Of a stretch of DNA of 64,000 bases, positions 1-12,600 are shown one piece after another. This stretch comes from Gyrodactylus bullatarudis. Its lineage: Eukaryota > Platyhelminthes > Monogenea > Gyrodactylidea > Gyrodactylidae. The translations under genes were made by a program, and so were the position numbers. The stretch covers positions 62,001 to 126,000 of the forward strand of contig SSNU01000015.1 in the NCBI GenBank assembly GCA_012064415.1. Reading direction: 5' to 3'. The notes beneath the pieces were generated by a model that saw nothing but the letters and a program-made list of their open reading frames with translations, was not told the origin of the DNA and made no database searches. Position 1 is the stretch's first letter. Every line of letters starts with the position of its first letter.

Positions 1-2580
1 TGACACCTTATTAGAATTTTGATACTTGTTGTAGAAAAGAAAATCAAGGGCGGTTGCGAAATACTGAATAGTACTCTAGAATATTAAAAATATGCGGTTC
101 AAGATACAAATATAAATTAAAGTTTAGAGCCAATCAATCCTAACTAACAACCTATTCTATTCTAATAAAGCTAAGTTGAAGATGAGAATTTACTATTTTT
201 ACGAAAAGAAACTAGCTACGAACTCTAGTTCATTTTTGGATCCAATGATGAAAATATATAATAATTGGAGAATTCAAATGGTTCGATTTCCCACAAAACT
301 GGAGGGTTTTTCGGAACTTTTATACCCAAATTCGAGTTATTCGTCAACGTCCCAAGTAAGGTTCTTCAGAATTCAGAAAGATTATGAAAAATTGTTTCTC
401 TTATTTTGAGGTCTATTGAGTCATCCTCTGGGTTTTTGAAGATAATTTTGAAATTATTTTCTTTTGCAAAACAACCGAATATATTAATAATTTATTTGAT
501 AATTTTATTTTAGAAGACAAATCCGAATCTGAATTATCTGAAGAACCCTAGTCCAAAGGAAACCTATTTACAGTAAAAATATTTCTATTGAAACACGAAA
601 AAATTATTTATCTCGACCAATCAGAATGCAGCAAGTGATTTCTATACATATAGATAGGAAAAAAAGTGAGTTTTTGTGAAAATGTGAAAATTCACTGTTA
701 ATACTTAATCAGGGGGTAAATATTCGTGTTTCAATAGAAATATTTTTACTGTAATAGCTTCAAATCTTGGAAATAAAAACAAAAATTTTGAGGACAAAAG
801 TTGAAAAAGTAAAATTTTTGTTCCCTTTCAAAAATCGAAATACGGCATTCTTCATATCAACTAGCTGATTTAGTGATTCTCCCATCATAGCCAAAAGAGA
901 TGTCATGAAAATTTGAAATCCACGATAAAATAAGTCCATGAAAGGCCGAAAAAAATTTAATTTGAATTTCTAATGCGTGCCAAATTTCCACATTTTCAAA
1001 CCTTGATGAGCTAAAAAATTTTATTTACTTGGAAGATTCAAAGTAATTCGATACTGAAACTAAAACATGGAATTCAAATTTTTCCAAAGATGTTGAAGGA
1101 AACTTCCCATCTCCGAGAAAAAGTAAAAATTCTAAATTCTTCGTGAACCTTTGCAGTTGAATTCGAAATCTTATTCTTTCCTTTTTAAAAAAATTGAGAA
1201 TTGAAATTATTGTAAAAATAATGAGTTCTTATCCTTGTGTCGTCTTTCTTTAGATAGTTTCATATATAGTTTATCGAAAAAGATTATCTTGGTTCAACCG
1301 TAAAGAACACCCCCCCCCCGGTTTTGGTCACTCAGATTGAAAAGAATAGTTCAAAGAAAACAACCTATCAAATTTGTCTGCAAAAGATATGGTGTTCTTA
1401 AAAAAGGTCTATGAAACTATGACTATTATTATTTTGTACAAAGTAAGAAATGCTCGAGGGGTCGTGAATACAGACTCAGAAATGGAAATGAAGTCAGTCT
1501 AAAGTTACCAGATTTAAATGTGAATTTTACTTTCCATCTGGCATAAATCTTGTATTTTTTTCATTTCAAGCGAATGAATTCGAGAGTATTAAATTTCCCA
1601 GAGAGAGAGAGAGAGAAAGTATCAAAGATACCTTGGTTTGTCTTGTCTCATTTCAGTTGAGTTAATGGGGAAATGTCCTTGTTTCGCCTAGTCTCACACA
1701 TTCACCGCCCACCACAAAAGGGAATCACGATTGGAAATGAATCCCAATCTTTTCACCTCAAAAGGAGTAGTAGACATCCCTACCCTACCACCAGGTAGAT
1801 CATTAATCCAGTCTATTTTGCTTTGAAAAATACACTGGCCTTCTCAAATTCATAGATTCATGTTTAGATTCATAGGAGTAAAGTGTGGATATTCCAAGGC
1901 AAGCTCATTCAAGATCCTCAAGATTATCGTAATAGAAAACCGAGGCAACATGAGTAGGATTTCTAAAAATCTTCAAGATACTGCAATTCTCGATGAAAAA
2001 ACGAACGATTCGCAACTTTATATCCTTGAAATATAGGATTTAAATGTTCTCTAGAGAATGAAAATTTAGAGAATTATAGCTAATAAATCATAATTATAAG
2101 AGACTTTAATGTTAACAAGCGTTATGGATAGACACTAGAATTGTGAACATAAATTTTCCCATGGTCATTTTTGAGTAGGGGATAGTAAGAGTATATGAAA
2201 TGTGTATTCATTTGCAATGCATTTTGAAAGAAGGATGAATTATTGGAATTTAATACGTTATTTCTCATTATCATTTCGAGAGACTCTTGGGATCTCGGGT
2301 GAATTTCAATTAAATTACTCATATACACACTCCCAGGCACAAGTTACATTACAAATGTAATCCAATATTAAATTAAGTAGATACCTTATTTACTTGGATG
2401 ACTGGTATTTTAATCATTAATGTCCAAACTGATACAAGTCCTTTATTACAAGTGATAAATTTATCACGATATTATAATCTATTGTGTTACGAATAGTTTA
2501 ACTTTGACTCATAATGTAACGAGCAACTCAAAACATGGGGAACCTTACTGATATTTCAATAAAGCTAATTCTTTAGATGC
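1..2580. other. AT-rich stretch without recognised gene
   Basis: No convincing exon was found on either strand; open frames here are short and lack family resemblance. The stretch includes fragments of a dispersed repeat whose ends read like CTAGTTGATATGAAGATGAG (near 171-205 and 862-876), a C homopolymer near 1311-1319 and a short GA run near 1600-1617. The 3' exons of the minus-strand NOS1AP-like gene, which should lie at lower coordinates than 6619, were searched for here and not seen. Confidence 0.5.
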
Positions 2581-3080
2581 TTAACCCTTCATGTCCCAAA
2601 TTGTTTTTTTTTCATCACACAAATGAGAAGATTTGCCAGCCAAAATAATTACCCTGATTCTGAATCTGAATTCCTTTTTGTAAGCCGACTTATCATTACA
2701 AAGATAATAGAGGTTGAAATAGGCTTTTTTGGCTCTAAAACCAGTTATCTTCTAAACTATAAGAGATATCGAGCAGGTGATTGCATATTTGAAATCCACA
2801 GCTATTGTTTAACGATAGAAAGTTAGTTTACTTTTTTCTAACACCTCAGCAAATAGGTTTTCAAAAAAACGTTCTAAATATTTTTCAAATATATGACAAC
2901 ATTTTCAAAAAATCCCCCTTCTTTAAGTAACTATGGTGTGCATCAGTGAAAAGCTATCTTTATGAATTTTGTAGCTTCTAATGAGGGGTAAACAAAGTGT
3001 TTTAGGTATCTTTCAGTTAAAATTATCGCTCGAGAAAGAGTTGTATTCCACTGGTGGAACAATGGGACATGAAGGCTTAA
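2581..3080. mobile_element. piggyBac-like MITE
   Basis: A 500-bp element bounded by TTAA on both sides (2581-2584 and 3077-3080), the target site duplicated by piggyBac transposons. The left end reads TTAA then CCCTTCATGTCCCA and the right end is the reverse complement GCCTTCATGTCCCA plus TTAA, so the terminal repeats match except at the first base. No transposase is encoded. Related partial copies lie at 26390-26580 (reverse) and 54837-55068, sharing an internal TTCCACTGGTGGAA palindrome. Family assignment rests on TTAA plus terminal repeats only. Confidence 0.7.
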
Positions 3081-4150
3081 TTAAATGGCGTGTCACTTTT
3101 ATTTCGATCTGATGATACCTGAATAAACTAAAGGGAGCCTGGTCCGAATTTTGACACAGATTCTGAATCAGTTCGAATTCAACGGATGACTATTTTATTT
3201 AGCAACAGTATCTCAAGACTATCATTTTTGTACGAATAGAATCCGAAAGATCTTTTTTAATACTTGAAAAATGGAGCTTAGGATAAGTAATGAATTTGAA
3301 TTTAAATTTAATAACCGCCTCTCAAAATGTCCCCCTGCAGATGGGGAGTAGTCTCAATTTTCTACTTAAAGCTGTGAGTTGATTTTGATCAGTTAGTAAC
3401 TCCAGTTTTAGGAAAATTCGAATATTCTTGCAGATATTTCTGAAACTGGATAATAATTCTAAGACCAGATTCAGAATCTGCGTAAGATTTCGGATCAGGA
3501 TCACTTTTGTACATCACCAGATCGGAATAAAAGTGACAAGCTGTTTTATCTTCAAAGCATTCCTGGAATTTTGATAACCAAACTCGAAAGTTCAATTTTA
3601 TACGATTAAAGCTTCAAACAAGAAAACGCTAGAGGATTCAAATGAGAGATTTTGAAACCATTAATCCCTGAGACATTTACTGACCGAGACTTGCTAGTTT
3701 ATTTACCAATACGTATTTACCAATAAAAGTTTCTAAAATGATCAAACTTCAATTATCTATCTGAAATCTGACTCTTGGAGAGTACTTACGTGTAATTGAC
3801 TTTTCCCTAAGTTTGAGCGAGATTACATTTTGGAAAATCTAATTTATTGTAGGATTAAATGTTAATCCTAGGAAAATTCCCATATAATCCTGGGTTCTAA
3901 AAGGAATTAGATCAATCGACAAAAATTATATACAAAGTTTTTTCTTTTCTGCATTTGAAAGAATAATGTGAGCATACCAGATCCATGATTAGGGTGTCGG
4001 AAAAAATTTTAATTTCATTTTCTTCAAAGTTTACAAATTTTAATGAATTGAGTATTCCAAACCTTGGTAAATCTAGTTAATATGGAGATTGGGATTTATG
4101 ATTTTTAATAAATTGATTTTCATAAAGAATTTTCGTAATTTAAACTAGAT
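3081..4150. other. intergenic, nothing recognised
   Basis: AT-rich sequence without supported exon, RNA gene or element ends. Confidence 0.5.
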
Positions 4151-4180
4151 CATGAAGCCTTCTTTCACCTAATGAAAAAG

Positions 4181-4342
4181 TCAATTTTCATGAAAATTAA
4201 GGCAGCATTTCAAATATCGAGTTACCGCCAAATTCCGCATTTTTTTGAAATCAGCAAAAGTTTTCAATTCAAAGTTGAAAAAAATGCGGAATTTGGCGGT
4301 AACTCGATATTTGAAATGCTGCCTTAATTTTCATGAAAATTG
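4181..4342. repeat. near-perfect palindromic element
   Basis: Left arm about 4181-4245 and right arm about 4279-4342 are reverse complements, separated by a loop of about 33 bases. Imperfect pairing continues outward to about 4150 and 4372. Both arms contain the string ACCGCCAAATTCCGCATTTT or its complement. Probably a foldback or MITE-type repeat; no coding capacity. Confidence 0.8.
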
Positions 4343-4372
4343 ATTCTTTCATAAGATGAAAGTGGGCCGTCG

Positions 4373-6618
4373 ACCAGGTTCAGATAACTTGGTCATCTTT
4401 ATCGAAATCAACTCAGAGGTCAAAAGTCAACACCGAGTGTATCTTTTAATCAAAGTTTCACTATAGAGATGAGATCCAGTGTATTATATTAGATGCATAA
4501 ATTTTAGAATGCAGAACGAAAGAAAAAATCTGTTCAAACAATAAAATCTGATGAAAAAAATGTTACTACTTTTTATGCAGAGGAAATTGAAAAGATTGAT
4601 TATCCCCCATACTCCTTTATTTAAGTAAGTTATGATTTCTATGATTCTGATGATCAGGGAAAAAGGACTCAAATGGCTCTCTTACTTTCCCCCCGCCCCT
4701 GTTTTTTCTGTTGAAAATAATAATTCATTTTGAATTGTAAAGTGAAATAAGTACTACAGAGTGGAGTTGGGGGTGGCAGGAAGTTGGAAAAGTGAAAAAT
4801 ATAACTGAAATAAAACATAAAATTACAATTTTACAATCACTCTTCAAATTTATTTTTCAGAATTAAATTTCCCCCTCAAAAATTATCATTCATCTTTCAT
4901 GTATAAAGAATAGCTTATTAGTGCATAACACATATCCAGCTAAGCAATGCCTAGTATGTGAGTGCTAATTTAGATGTCGTTAATAAACTATAAATAGTCA
5001 AAGGACCGTTCACTGTCAGGCAGAGATCTTCTCTAGAAGCTAAGGAATTAATGTCATGGATGATAGAAACTCAGACGTTAAGGACTCTGGTAGTATCAGA
5101 CTGATACTCTTAAAATGAGGTAAGGTCCCAGATGAAGTTAAGGTTTTAGTCTTAAATTGTGCTGTTTTTGTATTTTCAAAAATGCGCTAAATTCAACCTT
5201 TTAAGCTGAAACTTTTTGTTTATTTCAAAACAAACGAATGATTGTTGAAACATGATACTTGGAATCGAGAAAAAATTAAATTTTGTAATCTTCTTTTAAA
5301 CTTGATTTGTGAATTAAAAAATTTATATAAAAAAATAGGTTTATTTCTTCGTCTATGCATAGAAAAGTTCTGCAGTCTAACAGTGAAAGAATTAAACCAG
5401 AGGAAAGGAAAATCCCAGAAAAATTGGGATTAGAAAAAATAGAATTTTATGTCAGGAAGTTTTGATGATTTAATTCACCTCATCTCTAACATTGAAAGGA
5501 TATAATATTTATGAAGACGGTTTTAATCGATATTACAATTGTCATTAAAAGAAATTCTCAGGCAGTAAAATTATAAGTTATATTTTGTATTTTAAAAAGT
5601 ATCATTGGCCAGTTTTGTTAGAGTAATGATTGATTTAACAAAAAAATTTTAATTATAACTGTTGATGCGGAAAATTGAGTTCAAGATAAAAGGAGTAAAT
5701 TTTTAATGTGAAAAATTCGCGAGTTCAAAAAAGTTCATCAAAATGACGATAGTACTGATTTCAACGAGGCTCGCCCATATAAAAGCCTATCAAGGTTAAC
5801 TAAAAACTGCTAGAATTTAGAAGAATGATCAAGAAAATCTCAAAGATGAGCAAAAAACGCTCCCTACCCTCCTGGCCAAGTAACTCTACCTTGGTGAGTA
5901 AAGATAAAAATTTGTAAATGTTTTGCGAAAGGGTGTGGAACAGTTGGATGTTAATAAATGAGTAGTGTAATGAGCAAGTACATCCAGGTGGTCACTAGGC
6001 TTGTTATTTTTCGATAAAAATCTATTTTTGAATATCTTTAGATCCAAAGCTATGTACATTGTACAATTAACCAAGCATAACGAATTCTTCAGCGAAAAAA
6101 GCTTTTTCGAATGAATATTGAAAATTATCATTTTTTTCTCAGAAAATACAAGGTTTATATAGAAACCCTATTCATAAGTATGATGATGATTTCGACAAAT
6201 AGATTTTAAGAGGCAGAGGGAAGAGGGTAATCTCTGGCTTCCAAGTCATAGGTCTAACTGTAATTAATCTAACTAGTGGAGTATTGTTCTAACCCCATTA
6301 AATTTATTCATCCCGAAAGAGGTCAGACCAATAAAAATAATGAAATTTATTCGCTTCTACACTCAGAATTCTATATAGTATAGCAAGTGTCGGTGAGATA
6401 TCGAATACTGTATAATGATAAAATGAGGATATTTTCTCTTGACATCAGACTTTCAAAGGTTTATCTAGATTCTGTTAGTAATGAAGCCAGGTTATTTAAC
6501 AACAAATCATGACATCGGTAGCTCAGCTCAAAACCATGGTAACTGAACATTTTCAACAATTGAATTCTACTTATTAACTAAGCACTTTAGAGGGAAGGGA
6601 AATTTTTGAAACACTCAC
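4373..6618. other. sequence beyond the last visible NOS1AP-like exon
   Basis: No exon continuing the PTB reading frame was found. The stretch may be intron of the NOS1AP-like gene, because the coding frame at 6619 is still open with a good donor. Otherwise featureless AT-rich DNA. Confidence 0.4.
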
Positions 6619-9600
6619 CTCTTTAGATGTTTTGAAGACAATGCAGACAAACTGATTCGTTGGTACATCCCTGGCAATGTAACTAAAGACTTTGAGGTCT
6701 CGTGAATCATGCGAAACATAAAAGACCCTGGGAAAGGCAGAGTTATATGTTTAATTTTTAAAATTTTCATTTAAAGTAAATGTCTCACTTGTTAATTGGA
6801 TGATGCCAGGATATTTCCACAGTATCGGTACTTCTTGGCACCTATATAGTACAAAAGTTAGTAGTATTCAAAAATCTTTTCACGACAAGTTCCAGTAAAA
6901 TCTTTTGCAATAATTAAGCATTAAACTTTTTACCCATGAGCCAGGTTTTATGGTTGACCTAACTTACATAATACATCTACTCTTTCCACTTGCTCATATC
7001 TCAGATCATGACAGAATTATAAAATACCTTTTTAATTTTTCAAAATATTCGTCATGCTACTTTAGAGCATATCATATTTTTAAAATCAAGTCCCTTAAAA
7101 ACACATGAAAAATTTTAAGCGCATAAAAACAATACTGTATCATTTTTGAGGCCCTACTTATAAATCAGACGTGGTGTTATGAAAAGGGGTCCTTTCAAAG
7201 TAGCAGGGGTTATATTATTTGGGGAAATGTGTAGGCTTAAAATAATTAGGCATTAGGAAATAGAATTCATTTTCTTCAAGGTCTAGTTTATTGGGAAATG
7301 GTCTGCATCACAATGAGATTTATTTCTTAGATTTCAGACGAGCTACTCAGTACTTTTTTTGGAATTTCAATTCTTTCAAACAAAAAAAGGCCACTTGAGG
7401 GAGATTAATTTAATTTGCCCATTCAACATTGGCAACATGAGTGTCAAATAAAAAAGAGAGATGAGGTGTGTAGTTTCTCATAACTTGGCAGTAGGAGAAA
7501 TCCTTCAAGTTACTCTGTCTTTGAGTGTTTGTACAATTATCAGAATGCTCATGGCTATAAATTTTATTGAGTGCAATATGCAAATTTCATAAGAATTATT
7601 ATCTAAAATCATTATTATTCATTAGAGAAATTTAGAGCATTCTACACACAATTACTTGCTACTGTTGTAGTTGGATACATACATCTGCATAAAATGGAAA
7701 ACTTACAAATTTCTTCTTCATTAAAGCAACTGATATCCCATCTATTGATATTGTTAGGCTGGCTGAGCGTTTCTTGAAAGAGCGTAGTTTGTACTCTTGC
7801 TGCCATGGGGGAAAAAAAGAAAGTATTACTTATCTTTCTCATCATTAGTAATAGTATGAAGAGTGGATATTAAAATTTCAATTGAAATATTCACAATATG
7901 AATTTCATGAAGGAAAGGAAGGAACTTGAATCATGCATTCTCTCTTCACCGAGAAATACATTTTAAATTTCTCAAATCTACCTAAAGCCAATTGACATGA
8001 GAAGATGATAGTCAGGAATGAAATTGTTTTCTTGTTGATTCCATAATGAGCCCATAAAAATACTGGGATGTAAATAATTCCGAAAAAAATTGAATCTAAC
8101 AAGAATTAGGCCTTTCTTTGAATTACGAAAATGCGGGTCAAAATAATTTTGAGAAAAGAATAATTAATGAGCCTCTAGAAATATAGGTACAAATAATAAT
8201 AATATTGGCAATATTGGTGAAATCAAAATAGGAGATAACTGGTTACAGTTATAGGCAAAGAGACGTGTTTGATTTTTTTACAGGTGAAGTTTTATTTAAT
8301 TTTTAATGGTTTTTTAGATCTGAACCAATATGAATATCAAGGTTTAGAGATAAAATTGGAGAGAGTTCAGGTTACAAGCGTCTCATCCAATGAAGAAGGT
8401 ACTTGATTATCTCAGTCTGACAAAAATTTCTACTTTTGAGCTCAATTTTCTTATCGAAAAAAAGATTTGAAATACAGGTGAGGTACCCTGTTTCTTACCC
8501 ACTCTGCTCGATTCATCACTCTCAACCCGGTTTTATATTAAAAGTTAAAATTATCTGAACCAATGAGTGGGTGTGAAAATGTTGACCAAAAGAATTGTGG
8601 GAGAGACTTTTCAAAATTTAATGCAATAATTTCACTCTCTCAGCCTGTATAATCAAGCTAAAAGATAACTAGAGCTGCCGAAATCGGGCATGAATTTCAA
8701 TTGAAAAGGGCATTTTTATTTTAACTTTGTGGCAAAAAAGGGCAACATGAAACACGCTACTGCTAAGTAGTTTTAGTTAAATAATATTCTTCTTGATAGT
8801 ATGACTTGACATGATAATTGGCCAACAGATATATATGAATGTAAGATTTGATTGAATGACTAATGAGACTGTTCTATGAATCAGACAGGGCTTACAGGTT
8901 TCACGAAGAAGAAAATAGAATTTTAAGCCTTGAGATTTTTTGTGATTGTTATCGTTGATTTTGTATCGAAACCATCTTAGTTACAACCTTGATCAGGGCA
9001 AAAAAGGGCTTAAAATTTGAAAAAAGGGGGGCATTAAATTTAATATGGCAAAAATTCTCGGTTTATGCTTCAACTCATCAAAGTTCTGATACTAGGAAAA
9101 TAAAGAAAATAAAATTTCTTGCTCTGCATTCAAAATAGCAAAAATGGCATTTTTGCAGCTCTAAAGATAACTAATCGTAAAATAACTATTTATAATAAAT
9201 CTTTAGAATAAATAGAAATAAATAGGTTTTTTATTTTTTAATTATCTTAACTATAGGATTTTTTCAGACTTGATTCTACACCGATAATTTATTCTGATTA
9301 GAATAAAGCATTAGAAAGAGCACTTGAAAATTCAAATTGAATCCACAGTCAGATTAAGCGAATATTATGTATAGTAAGTTTAATTTCCATTAACTCTAAT
9401 TTCAGCAATTTTTATGAACCATTCATATTTATGTAAAAATAAAAGGGAATGTATTCCATTGATATAAATGTCTTCTCCAATATAGGCAATGGGGGTGTTA
9501 AAGTCACACTTATATAATTCCCTTTTATTTTTACATAAATATGAATGGTTCATAAAAATTGCTGAAATTAGAGTTAATGGAAATTAAATTTACTATACAT

Positions 9601-12600
9601 AATGTTCGCTTAATCTGACTGTGGATTCAATTTGAAATTTTCAAATGCTCTTTCTAATGCTTTATTCTAATCAGAATAAATTATCGGTGTAGAATCAAGT
9701 CTGAAAAAATCCTATAGTTAAGATAATTAAAAAATAAAAAAACCTATTTATTTCTATTTATTCTAAAGATTTATTATAAATAGTTATTTTACGATTAGTT
9801 ATCTTTTAGCTTGATTATACAGGCTGAGAGAGTGAAATTATTGCATTAAATTTTGAAAAGTCTCTCCCACAATTCTTTTGGTCAACATTTTCACACCCAC
9901 TCATTGGTTCAGATAATTTTAACTTTTAATATAAAACCGGGTTGAGAGTGATGAATCGAGCAGAGTGGGTAAGAAACAGGGTACCTCACCTGTATTTCAA
10001 ATCTTTTTTTCGATAAGAAAATTGAGCTCAAAAGTAGAAATTTTTGTCAGACTGAAGTTTTCGATATTTTAAAATTTCATGAAAGTATCAAAAGATGGAA
10101 TTCAAAAGATAATTTCGTTTCTAACTAAAAACATTGAGTTTTCTGCAAAAAATAGTAAATTCTCATCTTCATGTCATTAGTCTTGGAAAATGAATCACGC
10201 AAATCTAATTCTCTTAAAAGATTGATTTCTCGGCAACTTGACAAGATTTTATAATTGTAGTTCAAATCGATAGGGGAAAAAAACATTTATTTTGCATTTC
10301 CTTAATTGTGGTTTACATGGGAGTTGAGTGATATTTTTTTTCCTTTGATGGATAAAAAGGTGGCTTAACAACAACATGACAGTTGAATAAAATCTGCTTG
10401 AAATGATTTCTAAGAGAAAAAAAAGATAATCGACATATTTAGGTTTCTTACAAAGTATCATCAGTAATTTGAATGATATCCAGTTAAAACTTGTTAATTA
10501 AAACATGAAAATGAGAATTTACTATTTTCACAAAAGTGAGGAAAAACTTATTTTTTAAATTCCATTTTCCCACAGTAATACAGATTCTGTGAGCTTCTTT
10601 AGGCGAATTCTAATCAGATAGCTTCCTCATTGAATTCACTATTCAATCTCCTAGACACTTTATTTCAAATTCTATAACTTTTGAGAAGTTGTAATTTATT
10701 ATTTCCAATCAATTTTTAACCAAAATTATTAGATTTATGACCTGACACTATTGGTGACCCTTTAAATGTGTACATCAGGGATAGATTTTTCAATTTGTTC
10801 AATTTGATTTTCTCTGGGTGAAAATGAATTTTTATTTGTTTCTTTTATTCGTAAAAAATTTCTTAAACTTGATGTTATTACTATCAAGTAGTGTTTCTAT
10901 CAGTCAGTCAAAATTAATGACTGGTCAAAATCCAGGATTTTAAATCCTATTCAGAAAGGTTTCTATCCCTCTATTGTTGTCCTGGCCAAGAAGTATCCAG
11001 GCTTCTTCAATACCTTCCGAAAGAATATTTAGTGTTGGTAAAGATGTAATTACCAAAAAGCGATATCCCAGGACAATCGCTGAAATTATATATTGTACTG
11101 TCAATGAAAAAATATTTTGAGAAGCACAATTACAGGATCTAGTAATTTTGAATGATATTATCAAATATATTAAATGCTAATTCATCTTTTAGAATTTATA
11201 TGAAAAATATAGCAAACTGGCCAGAGTTACAGATAAAAATATAAATCCTTTCACAACCAAGAAGGAATTATTAAGAAAAAATGTAAGTTCTCATATCAAA
11301 AAACCCTTTGAAATATTAATAATTTCTTATTTATATTAGCTTGAGGAGTGTTCTGTCAATCTTAGTGAAGAGTCAGATGTCAGTAAATTTGATAAACAGG
11401 AAATTGATGATAATGAGCACTGGACAGCACCAATGTTCGATGATATCCATGGTATAGATTACGATGATGAATAGGACGATTCGCCAGTGTCAAATCCTAC
11501 CTTGATAATGAAGGATGGCGATGAGAATAAGGAGAATATGCCTTTGTTATCAAGTTCCGTAAGTAGTTATTCACAAACCCAATATGATTTTATAAACATT
11601 TTTTAAATAGCTCAAGAAGACTCATACTGAATCGAAAAATTCTCAGAAAAGGCCCTCAATCATAGAAGGCTCAAATAAGTCCACCATAAACTATGGTGAA
11701 ATAAAACTTGTGAGTTAAAATCGTCATGTTCATAATTATAATTACATTTATTTATTTTTCCTATTCAGGGAACGCAAAAGATAAAGGTCATTAAGCACAC
11801 AACCAAGAAATGACTGTAATTAAATTTTATTCATGTATAATATAATATGTCATTTTATCAATAAAGAGTTTTACTATACAACATCAACAGTTTTTACTGC
11901 TTAGGAGTCCAGTATAGGAATTCATAAAGATTATTAACTTCGTAATATTAAGACAATACCAAAAGAAGGAAAAACTTCATTTCTTGAACTCTTGTATTAA
12001 TCAGGATCAATAATTGATTTCAGTCTAACTCGCAATTTATTTATGAAATCTCCAACTAAACCTAATTGACATGAAGAAGAGAATTTCCTATTTTTACAAA
12101 AAACTCAATATTTTTATCTAGAAAGTCAGGAAAAAATGTATTTTTTGGAATTTCTGTGAATTCCTGCAGGTGAATTCGAAATCTTCGTCTAATTTTGATC
12201 CTGAATATCAATATTTAACTGCTTCAAATCTTTGAAATCGATAAAAATTTTGGATTTGAAAGTTGAAAAAGTGGAAATTTGAAACATTTCCGAAATTCAA
12301 AAAACTGCTCAATTTTGGTCAGATTAAATTTTTTTCGGAAATTTTTTTGTATCCAAAACTAATCAGCTCATTTCATAGTGGAATCCAAAAAATAAATTTT
12401 TTCCTGACTTTCTAGATAAAAATATTGAGTTTTATGTAAAAATAGGAAATTCTCTTCTTCATGTCAACTAGCTTTATATTCATTCGACATTTTTGATCTG
12501 ATTTGAGATAAATGATCTATCATAAATCTAAAGTTTTGAACTTTTTCTACATATTTGAATACGAGCTGGTTTTAAAATTTTAGCATAAAATAAGAAATTT

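Noticed and set aside
1..6600. Next NOS1AP-like exon (expected QAMRIVRTVGQAFEVCHK-like)
   Set aside because: Searched the minus strand for a Val-Gly-Gln-Ala-Phe-Glu block after an acceptor; nothing convincing, so it is probably outside the window.
7642..7845. 67-residue minus-strand protein starting upstream of 7799
   Set aside because: It overlaps the NOS1AP-like exon 3 in a different frame; family similarity, phase and splice signals support the other reading.
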